Source: an archaeon | Lineage (GTDB): Archaea > Micrarchaeota > Micrarchaeia > Anstonellales > Anstonellaceae | Direction: 5' to 3' | Length of the DNA: 39,060 nucleotides | Assembly (NCBI GenBank): GCA_020056635.1 | Contig: JAGVHI010000019.1 | Location: forward strand, 1-39,060 | Shown here: piece after piece, positions 1-6,362 of the stretch | Position numbering within the stretch: the first letter of the stretch is position 1 | Layout: each line of letters opens with the position of its first letter | Translations under genes and position numbers: made by a program | Notes under the pieces: generated by a model | Seen by the model: only the letters and a program-made list of their open reading frames with translations | The model's database searches: none | What the model was told of the DNA's origin: nothing

Positions 1-225
1 TATGGAGTCTTGCTCCAGCCCAAGGAGCGCGCAGAGCTCGGATGTTATATGAAGCGTCCCAAGCGAGTGCTCAAAGCGCGTGTGCGTGGCGCACGGGTAT
101 GCGACGTATGCCATGGCAAGCTGGCGTATCCTGCGCAGCCTCTGCACCCCGGGCAGGTCAAGCACGGCCTCCTCAAGCCCGCCTATTTGGATGTTCCCGT
201 GCAATGCATCCTTGATCACAACCAT
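1..225 (-). CDS. HD-domain phosphohydrolase, N-terminal part (runs off left edge)
   Basis: Not in the ORF track because its stop lies outside the window. Reading the minus strand from ATG at 225 gives a protein beginning MVVIKDALHGNI, followed by VQRLRRIRQLAMAYVAYP and ATHTRFEHSLGT. This is the N-terminal signature of the COG1078/SAMHD1-like HD phosphohydrolases: the (D)xxHG opening, the QRLRxIxQL helix, and TRFEHSLG, which carries the first metal-binding His. Family members hydrolyse nucleotide phosphates (dNTPs, for example) using a metal held by the H...HD...D residues. The HD pair itself is beyond the edge, so activity cannot be judged. A GTG at 237 is in frame and overlaps the upstream stop as GTGA. 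I prefer ATG 225 because family proteins begin just before the DxxHG motif. It follows the 234-1169 gene closely and is probably cotranscribed with it. Confidence 0.88.
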   Translation of the reverse strand, partial: MVVIKDALHGNIQIGGLEEAVLDLPGVQRLRRIRQLAMAYVAYPCATHTRFEHSLGTLHITSELCALLGLEQDSI

Positions 226-233
226 AAAAACAC

Positions 234-1169
234 TCACGCAATTGAGTAGAACCCCTTCCTGCGCTCGATTGCCTCGCCCGAATCGCAGAGTATCACAAGG
301 GCTACAAGCGCAGCGTCCTCATTTAGCCCTGCTGATTTTGCAATCTGCTCAAGTGAATGCCCTTTTGAATCCAATAAAGGGCGGATTTTATCCTCGCATG
401 ATGAGAAGAAGCGCTTGGAGGCAGCGTAAAGCTTCTTGTCAAAGGCGCGCACTCCGACTGCCGAGCCAGATGAGATTTTTTCCTTGAGCCTCTCGTGCAT
501 CATGCGGATGTCGCCCTCCTTCTCCACTATGCAGTACCCCGCCTGCTCGAAATGCTCGTATGTGCTTATTGGCGGGAGGGCAGCGCTTGGTTTTTGGGGC
601 ATGGGCTCGGGGTGGCCGTGTTTTGCAGGGGGCGTTATAGGCGGCTGGGAAGCAGGGTGCGCAGGCTTTTGGGGGGAAGCCAAGCCTGGCTGGGGAGCCT
701 GCGCTGATGCGGGCTGCTTGTTTAGCATTGGGTAAACGCTGTCGGGGATGTTGTACACCCCTCCCTTTGAGTATTTGCCCCCGAAAAACGCGAATATGAG
801 CTTCTTTTGAACCAGGGACTGGAGCACCCGCTTCTCCTCTTGGGAGAGCTGCTTTTCCACTGCCGAGGGGACCCTGTCCTGGAACTTTATTTGCGAGAGC
901 TTGCGAAGCAGTGTGAGCTCCTCTGTAGATGGCATGCTTGGAATTGGAGCCTGCTGCACGGGCCGCAAAGCCCCCTGCCATGCATTCGCTTGTGGCGCGC
1001 CTTCCTTTGCAACAAGCGGGAGCATGCCTTCCTTTGCAATCAGGAAAAACCCGTCGCGCAGGTGGAAAATGTCATAGGCAGAGGATTCGGAAATGCCGTG
1101 CTGCTCGCAGAACTGCGATGGCAGCTCAAGTGAGATGCCTTCCTTGCCTTTGGTGGATTTGATTTTCAT
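234..1169 (-). CDS. Putative DNA-binding protein: N-terminal AbrB-like/winged-helix region, proline-rich linker, C-terminal helical domain
   Basis: About 311 residues. The ATG at 1169 overlaps the stop of the upstream AMMECR1 gene as ATGA, so translation is probably coupled; the longer ORF-track start (1265) would overlap that gene deeply and is rejected. Residues 1-55 start MKIKSTKGKEGISLELP and look like a short swapped-hairpin or HTH module. Residues about 70-145 are a charged helical region ending in FFGGKYSKGGVYNIP, reminiscent of a winged helix. Residues about 150-205 are a Pro/Ala/Gln-rich linker. The last 100 residues are helical and include HSLEQIAKSAGLNEDAAL, which resembles a helix-turn-helix. 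I do not recognise the family; DNA or RNA binding is inference from this composition. It sits between AMMECR1 and the HD phosphohydrolase. Confidence 0.75.
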   Translation of the reverse strand: MKIKSTKGKEGISLELPSQFCEQHGISESSAYDIFHLRDGFFLIAKEGMLPLVAKEGAPQANAWQGALRPVQQAPIPSMPSTEELTLLRKLSQIKFQDRVPSAVEKQLSQEEKRVLQSLVQKKLIFAFFGGKYSKGGVYNIPDSVYPMLNKQPASAQAPQPGLASPQKPAHPASQPPITPPAKHGHPEPMPQKPSAALPPISTYEHFEQAGYCIVEKEGDIRMMHERLKEKISSGSAVGVRAFDKKLYAASKRFFSSCEDKIRPLLDSKGHSLEQIAKSAGLNEDAALVALVILCDSGEAIERRKGFYSIA

Positions 1170-1828
1170 GCCAACACTTTTTTTTCGTAAACTTTCCCGT
1201 TCGGCTCCTTCTCCGCAAACACCTGCGAAGAGAGCCTGTGCACCTCGAGCGCAGGCGAGCTCCACATTCCGCCCGGGAGGCCCGCCTTTTCGCAGGCTGC
1301 AACCAGAAGCTCCTTTGCAGAGTAGTTCTGCTCTGCTGCAAAGGCGGGGAGGATTGCCGCTTCCGCTTTTCCATATTTCACGAAAGCCCCGTCCTTTCCC
1401 CTTTGCAAAAGCCTGCCGTATTCCGCAGTGGAGCTCGCGCTTATTCTGTTTTGGGCTATTACCGAAATTTCAAGCACTGTGTTCGATATTCCGCCGTTCC
1501 CAAGCTTTGCGATGGTTTCCGCAGCCGCAAACGAGGAGCCTGCGACCTCTTCTACAAGCCCGCGCGCCGGCAAGTGCGACCCCTGCTCCGCAATGCGCTC
1601 CAAAGAGGGATGCGACCGCACGGTCACGTATGCTGCCGATTTTGAGGCAAGCGCCTTCTCCTGCGATGCCTCCACCAGCCCCAAAGCAACAGAATCAAAG
1701 CATCCACAGCCCTCGCAGCTTTCCCCTTCCCGCTTGCCTGATTTGGACTGGAGGTAGGAATCGATGGAGTACCTTGCAAGCTTCACAAGCGTAGCCCCTT
1801 GCGCTGCCGTTAGCCTCCCCACGCGCAT
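1166..1828 (-). CDS. AMMECR1-domain protein
   Basis: 220 residues, close to the usual archaeal AMMECR1 length of about 200. The start matches the family opening (LVKLARYSIDSYL). The C-terminal half carries family landmarks in order: ISNTVLEISVIAQ (equivalent of the EISVLTP strand), YGRLLQRGKDGAFVKYG (the GxDGlil segment), AILPAFAAEQNYSAKELL (the LLPQVA.E..W region), then CEKAGLPGGMW. Both the 'GCIG' motif and the LLPQVA spelling are altered here, so this is a divergent member. The family is widespread in archaea and eukaryotes; its biochemical role is unsettled, though it is often found beside a radical SAM protein and MEMO. It is the first gene of a minus-strand operon, with a TATA-like box about 22 nt upstream suggesting a leaderless or nearly leaderless transcript. 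Confidence 0.88.
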   Translation of the reverse strand: MRVGRLTAAQGATLVKLARYSIDSYLQSKSGKREGESCEGCGCFDSVALGLVEASQEKALASKSAAYVTVRSHPSLERIAEQGSHLPARGLVEEVAGSSFAAAETIAKLGNGGISNTVLEISVIAQNRISASSTAEYGRLLQRGKDGAFVKYGKAEAAILPAFAAEQNYSAKELLVAACEKAGLPGGMWSSPALEVHRLSSQVFAEKEPNGKVYEKKVLA

Positions 1829-1844
1829 TATACACCCGCCAAAG

Positions 1845-1855
1845 CTTATAAATTT
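1845..1855. promoter_or_regulatory. Shared TATA-like element between divergent genes
   Basis: CTTATAAATTT is near-palindromic and lies between the divergent AMMECR1 gene (start 1828) and the plus-strand gene at 1907. On the minus strand its centre is about 22 nt before the ATG, which fits a nearly leaderless archaeal transcript. On the plus strand it would leave a leader of roughly 30 nt that contains the AGGTG ribosome-binding site. Confidence 0.5.
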
Positions 1856-1906
1856 GGGAGAACCCTTTATGCCAAGCGGATTTTAAGGAAATAAGCAGGT
1901 GTGAAA

Positions 1907-2452
1907 ATGGAATTTTTCGAGCGGATTTCACAGGTGAAAAAGCCGGAGTCAGACCTGCTGACCGCCCTTGCGTCCGAATACTCCAAGATAGGGGGGGATT
2001 TCGGGTACGTGCCTGTGCAGTCCGCGCTCATGCTGCACCTCATGAAAAAGGACTCAAAAGCTGGATTTGAGGTGCAGTTTGGAAGCAAAGAGGATTTTTG
2101 CGAATCGTTGCGCAAGCTCGTGGTTTCGGACTGCGACATCTGCTTTTTTGTAACAAGCTCAAAGGCGCACAAAATGCAGCTTGAAGACATACGCAAGCTG
2201 CTTTATGCGAAGTTCAATTTCCAGAGCAAGCGCTTCGTGCTAATCGATATTGAAACCGAGAAGCGCCTGCTCGTGAATTTCGAGTCCGAGAGGGTGCAGA
2301 AGGGCTTCTACGCGTCCGCAAAGCAAAAAAGGGAGGACGGGGAGGCGCGCAGGGACGAGGGGAGGGTTGGCAAGCCCCTTTTCAGGGAGCAGAGAAGGCC
2401 CAGAAGGAAAATGATTTACGGGGACCCCTCGAAGCACAAGGATAACGATTAA
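1907..2452 (+). CDS. Conserved-looking hypothetical protein with a basic C-terminal tail
   Basis: 181 residues. I chose ATG at 1907 because AGGTG lies 5 nt upstream; the ORF-track GTG at 1901 overlaps that site. Residues 1-130 alternate predicted helices and strands (for example DCDICFFVTSSKAHKMQLEDI and the strand SKRFVLIDIET), suggesting a small alpha/beta fold. DCDICFFVTSS resembles a nucleotide- or nuclease-fold strand but shows no catalytic set I can name. From about residue 135 the protein becomes a highly charged, Arg/Lys-rich tail (KQKREDGEARRDEGR, REQRRPRRK), as in nucleic-acid-binding proteins. Family not recognised. It is followed 23 nt later by a small membrane-anchored gene. Confidence 0.78.
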   Translation: MEFFERISQVKKPESDLLTALASEYSKIGGDFGYVPVQSALMLHLMKKDSKAGFEVQFGSKEDFCESLRKLVVSDCDICFFVTSSKAHKMQLEDIRKLLYAKFNFQSKRFVLIDIETEKRLLVNFESERVQKGFYASAKQKREDGEARRDEGRVGKPLFREQRRPRRKMIYGDPSKHKDND

Positions 2453-2475
2453 ATAGAAAACTTCGATTAAGGAGT

Positions 2476-2919
2476 ATGGAATGGTGGGTTGGCGTCACAA
2501 TTGTCCTTGTTTTCGTTTATATTCTGGGTTTTTACCTTAATTATGGGTGCCAGCCACATGCTTGGCAGGAATACAAGAATTTCGGGAATCTCACCATGAC
2601 AAAAAAAGCATGTGAAGAATTGGGCGGCAAAATAGCTCCTTATTCTTTCGGTTCCACGCACGATAGAAGTGATAATATGACGGGAGTATGCTTCCTGCCA
2701 ACAAAGGATTTTGGGAAGAGTTGCTCAAATTCAAGCGAATGCGAAGCCTATTGTGTTATAAGCACGAATGAGACGCGCAACATTCTCTTTTATGATCTCT
2801 GTGGATATGCATCAGCAATAGGAAAATGTAGCGAGTGGAAAATCTCAACGAGCAACTGCCTGCCCATCGTGACAGAGGGAAAGATCTACAAGGAAACAGA
2901 ATGCGTAACCATCAACTAG
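2476..2919 (+). CDS. Small secreted or membrane-anchored cysteine-rich protein
   Basis: 147 residues, ATG at 2476 with GGAG just upstream. Residues 3-22 (WWVGVTIVLVFVYILGFYL) form one hydrophobic segment, an uncleaved anchor or signal peptide. The remainder is extracellular in character: nine cysteines, several N-glycosylation-type sequons (NLT, NMT, NSS, NET), and a DUF333-like stretch in which CEELGGKIAPY is followed by GVCFLP. The segment SCSNSSECEAYC echoes the cysteine modules of the giant pilin-anchored proteins at 21488-28858, though without the CC pair. No enzyme motif is visible. It is probably an envelope protein of unknown function. Confidence 0.78.
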   Translation: MEWWVGVTIVLVFVYILGFYLNYGCQPHAWQEYKNFGNLTMTKKACEELGGKIAPYSFGSTHDRSDNMTGVCFLPTKDFGKSCSNSSECEAYCVISTNETRNILFYDLCGYASAIGKCSEWKISTSNCLPIVTEGKIYKETECVTIN

Positions 2920-2983
2920 AGAGCATGCAATGGCTTGGCTGGCGAGTAGCTTTTTATTCATTCTTCGAGTAACTTCTTCTGAT

Positions 2984-3074
2984 GCCTCGGTAGCTCAGTT
3001 GGTAGAGCGGCTGACTGTTAAACCTAAATTCTACAGTAATCAGCAGGTCGAAGGTTCAAGTCCTTCCCGGGGCG
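2984..3074 (+). tRNA. trnN: tRNA-Asn (GTT), intron-containing
   Basis: A full cloverleaf can be drawn. Acceptor GCCTCGG pairs with CCGGGGC (one T-G). The D arm is GCTC/GAGC, the anticodon stem GCTGA/TCAGC, and the T arm GAAGG-TTCAAGT-CCTTC; the discriminator is G and CCA is not encoded. The anticodon GTT is at 3017-3019. Between positions 37 and 38 lies an 18-nt intron at 3021-3038. In the precursor CTGT pairs with ACAG to give the 4-bp central helix, flanked by two UAA bulges each cut after the second base. The mature tRNA is 73 nt. An AT-rich tract (tttttattca) lies about 30 nt upstream and may be its TATA element. Confidence 0.97.
3021..3038 (+). other. tRNA-Asn intron (18 nt, canonical 37/38 position)
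   Basis: The sequence from AACCTAAATT to AGTA interrupts the anticodon loop. The outer helix (GCTGA/TCAGC), 4-bp central helix (CTGT/ACAG) and symmetrical UA|A bulges define both cut sites. The inner side is just a loop of about 11 nt with no inner helix, so this is a relaxed bulge-helix-loop substrate and not a full two-helix motif. Confidence 0.92.
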
Positions 3075-3086
3075 CTCTATTTTTTC

Positions 3087-3320
3087 CTAAAACTTGTTCC
3101 GCTCGTCCTCCCGCATGCGCATTAGCTCCCTGCTCTCTTTCTCAGGCGGCTTGGACCAGAGAACGCCATGTTCCCTTTGCGTGAACCGAAGAACTAGCCA
3201 GTAGAGCGCATAGAGGATTATGATTGCACAGACGCTGACTATCAAAAGCTGGTACTGCTCGTATAGCTCCCTGCCGAAAACCGCAATCCCGATTTCGTTT
3301 ATTTGCCCAAGTTCGAGCAT
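3087..3320 (-). CDS. Small single-pass membrane protein, unknown
   Basis: 77 residues from ATG 3320; the ORF track begins at 3371 inside a TATA-like element (catttaaatt), so I prefer the internal start, about 27 nt below the transcription start expected from that box. One strong transmembrane helix (YQLLIVSVCAIIILYALYWLVL) is followed by a basic, Glu/Arg-rich cytoplasmic tail (PPEKESRELMRMREDERNKF). No family recognised. It ends 13 bp from the tRNA-Asn and is divergent from the Kazal lipoprotein gene. Confidence 0.6.
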   Translation of the reverse strand: MLELGQINEIGIAVFGRELYEQYQLLIVSVCAIIILYALYWLVLRFTQREHGVLWSKPPEKESRELMRMREDERNKF

Positions 3321-3368
3321 GAAAACCGCCCTGTGCCCTGTTTTGATTTGGACAAACAACATCGCCCG

Positions 3369-3378
3369 CATTTAAATT
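3369..3378. promoter_or_regulatory. TATA-like element between divergent genes
   Basis: CATTTAAATT is nearly palindromic and sits between the minus-strand small membrane protein and the plus-strand lipoprotein gene (start 3407). The spacing of about 30 nt to the plus-strand ATG fits a leaderless or short-leader archaeal promoter. Confidence 0.4.
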
Positions 3379-3406
3379 CCTTGCGAGGGATACTCCTTTC
3401 CGGGGG

Positions 3407-4261
3407 ATGTTCATGGAGAAAGCGCCTGTAATTCTGCTCGTTGGCATGTTTATGTTTTTTGCGGGCTGCGCGTCTGTGCAGGAGCAGCCCAAGGCCTGCA
3501 CAAAGGAGTACAACCCTGTGTGCGGCGTGGACAATAAGACTTATGGGAACCCGTGCTTTGCAAATCTCTCTGGCGTGGCAGTAGCAAGCGCGGGAGAGTG
3601 CCCAGAGGATTCAGTCTGCCTTGATGTGTACAACCCGGTGTGCGGCTCGGATGGGAAGACTTACGGGAATGAATGCTATGCAAGGCTTGCAAACGCGAGC
3701 GTTGCGCGGGAAGGCAGGTGCGACGAGCCTGCCCCGTGCACCACCGAATACGTGCCTGTATGCGGGAAGGATGGAGTAACCTATGGGAACATGTGCGCTG
3801 CGAACCGGTCAGGAGTTGTTGTGGATTACGAGGGGAAGTGCTATGAGAGCAACCAGAGCGCCGCGCCCAACCAGACCGGGATTGCAAATCCCGCTTCAGT
3901 ATATTGCAGGGAGCATGGGGGAAAATTAGATATTGTAACGGATGCAGATGGGAACCAGAAGGGGTTCTGCACCCTTCCAAACAGCATAAAATGCGAAGAG
4001 TGGGCGTATTTGCGGGGCGAGTGCCCGAAAATACTAATCTCGCCAGAGGCGCTTGCTGAACGCCCTGACGCCGCCAAGTGCTGGATTGTGAACGAGGGAA
4101 AAGTGTATGACATAACTTCCTACATAGCCAGCCATACAGGGGATGCGCAGGCTTTGATGCCCTACTGCGGAAAAACAAGCGGGTTTGAGCTGGTTGAGAG
4201 CGGATTGGCTTCCCAAGTCATGGCAGCTGCAGAGCTGCGAGGCGAGCTTGAAGGGGGTTAG
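3407..4261 (+). CDS. Lipoprotein with three Kazal modules, a DUF333 module and a cytochrome b5-like C-terminus
   Basis: 284 residues (ATG 3407 or 3413). Residues 1-22 form a hydrophobic signal ending FFAGC, a lipobox-like site. Three Kazal-type repeats follow at about 30-68, 70-110 and 112-148, each with the signature YNPVCGxDxxTYGNxC (third copy YVPVCGKDGVTYGNMC). Residues about 163-210 match the DUF333/haemolysin-like pattern: YCREHGGKL, GFCTLPNSIKCEEWAY, LRGEC. The C-terminus (about 225-265) has CWIVNEGKVYDITSYIASH, like the first half of a cytochrome b5 fold; the first axial His would be in SHTGD, but the second haem His is not evident. Kazal domains inhibit serine proteases, so a role at the cell surface against proteases or in adhesion is plausible but inferred. 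The 3' end overlaps the convergent thioredoxin-CcdA gene by 4 bp. Confidence 0.88.
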   Translation: MFMEKAPVILLVGMFMFFAGCASVQEQPKACTKEYNPVCGVDNKTYGNPCFANLSGVAVASAGECPEDSVCLDVYNPVCGSDGKTYGNECYARLANASVAREGRCDEPAPCTTEYVPVCGKDGVTYGNMCAANRSGVVVDYEGKCYESNQSAAPNQTGIANPASVYCREHGGKLDIVTDADGNQKGFCTLPNSIKCEEWAYLRGECPKILISPEALAERPDAAKCWIVNEGKVYDITSYIASHTGDAQALMPYCGKTSGFELVESGLASQVMAAAELRGELEGG

Positions 4262-5490
4262 GCAAGAAGCTGGGGCGCGAACAGGAGCATGAGCCCGATT
4301 ATGAGCAGCAGCGCCCCGCCGATCATTTTGCAGTATTTGGCGTATTTCTCCCCGAGCGAATTGGTAACCGTCATTGCGGCAAACCCGAACACAATCAAAT
4401 CGTCCAGCATGAAAAATATGTCGTAGAGCAGGATATAGCCGTAGTATTCAAGCGATGAAAGGTTTGATAGCGCAAGCACCTGCGTGAACACCGCCGGGAT
4501 GGCTGATGAGCACACGAACTCGATTGAATTCACAGTGAACGCAAGTGTGATTATTGCCAAAATTGTTGCGATGTTGAGCGGTGCGGAAACTATGTGCGCC
4601 ATGCGGTCACGAAGCCTCTTTTTCCCTTCAGAGCCTGTGACCTTGCATACTATATTGCCTTTCGTATCCAGGTATTCTTTTACTGAGAGTATGCCGCCCC
4701 CAAGCGCCAATAGCCCGATCAGTATGGTGACTGGTCGCACGTACCCAAGGAACAGGAAAGCGTTTAGCCAAGCGGTCATGAAAAGGAAGTAGAGTATGCC
4801 GGATGCAAGCACGAAAGTGCCTACTATGAGCCAAATCCGGAAGCGGTCGTTTGCCGCCATCACAAGGCTGATTAGGTAAACAAGGACCCACATTGCGCAC
4901 GGGTTGAACCCGTCTACCAAACCAAGCACAATTGCAAGCAGGGGCAGCGAGAGGGAGGATAGGTTCACCTGCCCGGCAAAAGGGATGTAAATGCTTGAGA
5001 GCAGCTCGTCTTTTGTCTGGGCCGGTTTGTTGCCAGGCTCGCCGCATTTGCCTGCCAGGCAGTCGATTACCGCTTGCCTGATTGGCGGGCCAGATAGTTC
5101 GCGCGAGGCAAAGCCTGCAAACATCCGGTTCCCGATGAATGTTGTCGGGGTTCCAAGCTGCGCTACTTTGCCCGTGGCATTCTGCGCCATCTGCTCAAGC
5201 AACCGCCTCTCTTGCGGGATTTCCACATTGTGCGAAATTATTGAGATGTTGGGAAACTCCAGCAAAAGCGCCTGGTTGAACGGCTTTTGCTCTGCGCAGT
5301 GCGGGCAGGTAGGAGAATAAAAATAGTGGAGGGTGAGGGCAGTGCCCCTTCCCTCCGCTCCCGGCTGCTGCCCTTGCGAGAAAAACAGGAATAGACCGAG
5401 CACCAAAAGCCCGAGTGCGAGGTAGCGGTTGAATGGGAGGGAGAGGAATGATGAAAGTTCGGTAGAAATCTGCTTGAGCATCGTATCCAT
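4258..5490 (-). CDS. Thioredoxin-fold domain fused to a CcdA/DsbD-type transmembrane domain
   Basis: About 410 residues from ATG 5490, placed about 28 nt below an AT-rich TATA-like tract; the ORF track's TTG at 5508 is an alternative. After one N-terminal helix, residues about 45-155 form a thioredoxin-like domain with the redox motif SPTCPHC and the cis-Pro loop LGTPTTFIGN. From about 180 to the end there are six or more transmembrane helices with the two conserved CcdA/DsbD cysteines in context: VDGFNPCAMWVLV and EFVCSSAIPA. Such proteins carry electrons across the membrane between cytosolic and outer thioredoxin-like partners, reducing or isomerising extracytoplasmic disulfides. Here both halves are in one polypeptide. 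Disulfide-rich secreted proteins are abundant in the window, which suits this function. Confidence 0.9.
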   Translation of the reverse strand: MDTMLKQISTELSSFLSLPFNRYLALGLLVLGLFLFFSQGQQPGAEGRGTALTLHYFYSPTCPHCAEQKPFNQALLLEFPNISIISHNVEIPQERRLLEQMAQNATGKVAQLGTPTTFIGNRMFAGFASRELSGPPIRQAVIDCLAGKCGEPGNKPAQTKDELLSSIYIPFAGQVNLSSLSLPLLAIVLGLVDGFNPCAMWVLVYLISLVMAANDRFRIWLIVGTFVLASGILYFLFMTAWLNAFLFLGYVRPVTILIGLLALGGGILSVKEYLDTKGNIVCKVTGSEGKKRLRDRMAHIVSAPLNIATILAIITLAFTVNSIEFVCSSAIPAVFTQVLALSNLSSLEYYGYILLYDIFFMLDDLIVFGFAAMTVTNSLGEKYAKYCKMIGGALLLIIGLMLLFAPQLLA

Positions 5491-5546
5491 CCAAAATATG
5501 GATTGCAAGGTTATCTTTTTATTCTAAAGCCGCCTAATCTGGAGCT

Positions 5547-6362
5547 ATGAGGTTGTTTGGGGCGCTTATTGCTTGCATAGTGCTGTTCTCTTCAATCTAC
5601 GCTGGCCAGATGGTGAAATTCATCTCCCCTAACGCAGGAGACGTTTCGGATGGCGGCACAGTCGACTTGGGGGCAATCGGGCCGGGGCAGACAGTGATAA
5701 TTGCAATCGACCCGAGGGTTTCTGCGGGCGGGAAGCATGGGATTGGCGGGCTCTACGACCAGATTGTAGTCCTTGGCGTCCCTCAGGGATGGGAATACAA
5801 GAACAGCAAGCTTTACGGTAACCCTATTCAGGCGGAAGTGACGGCAAGCAGGGATGCGCCCGACGGCCAGTACGAGATAGATGTTGAGATAGTGGATGAG
5901 TACGGGCTTGAGGAGCTTGGGAACTCCAAGGTGAAGCTGCTTGCGCAGGTCAAGCGCGACGTGATGGGCATGACTGTCGAGCCGAAGTCGCAGGAAATTG
6001 GGGCAGGGCAGCCGGCAAGGTATACCATAACAATCAGCAATACTGGCAGCGCAAACGACATTTTTGAAGTGAGCGCTTCCGGGGTGCGCAACTGGAACTT
6101 CAAGAAAAGCATCTATATCCCATCAGGCTCATCGAAGCAGATAACCTACGAGGTCGTAGGTGACGAGGAGGAGAGGTACAATGCCGCAATTGAGGCGCGC
6201 TCCGCGTCTTCTGACCTGATTTACCGCTCCGAGAGCGTGGAGCTTGTGGTGAAAGCCAGCGCAGCATCGGACTTCAAGGCAGCGACACGAGGGCTTCTAA
6301 TATTCCCGATAATCGAGGGGCCTGTTTACTATTTATTCGGGCTTATTTCAAACTTATTCTGA
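5547..6362 (+). CDS. Secreted beta-sandwich protein (CARDB/NEW3-like), C-terminal hydrophobic segment
   Basis: 271 residues, ATG 5547 with GGAG 2 nt upstream. Residues 1-19 form a signal peptide ending SIYAG. The body has two Ig-like beta regions. The second (about 145-235) reads VEPKSQEIGAGQPARYTI followed by ISNTGSANDIFEVSASG, the pattern of NEW3/CARDB domains in archaeal surface proteins. The last 25 residues (LLIFPIIEGPVYYLFGLISNLF) are hydrophobic and may anchor it. Function unknown; likely envelope-exposed. Its stop codon directly abuts the elp3 TTG start, so the two are probably cotranscribed, although no functional link is obvious. Confidence 0.8.
   Translation: MRLFGALIACIVLFSSIYAGQMVKFISPNAGDVSDGGTVDLGAIGPGQTVIIAIDPRVSAGGKHGIGGLYDQIVVLGVPQGWEYKNSKLYGNPIQAEVTASRDAPDGQYEIDVEIVDEYGLEELGNSKVKLLAQVKRDVMGMTVEPKSQEIGAGQPARYTITISNTGSANDIFEVSASGVRNWNFKKSIYIPSGSSKQITYEVVGDEEERYNAAIEARSASSDLIYRSESVELVVKASAASDFKAATRGLLIFPIIEGPVYYLFGLISNLF

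Noticed and set aside
2930-3184. 84-residue ORF spanning the tRNA
   Set aside because: It contains the entire tRNA-Asn gene; the translation is incidental.
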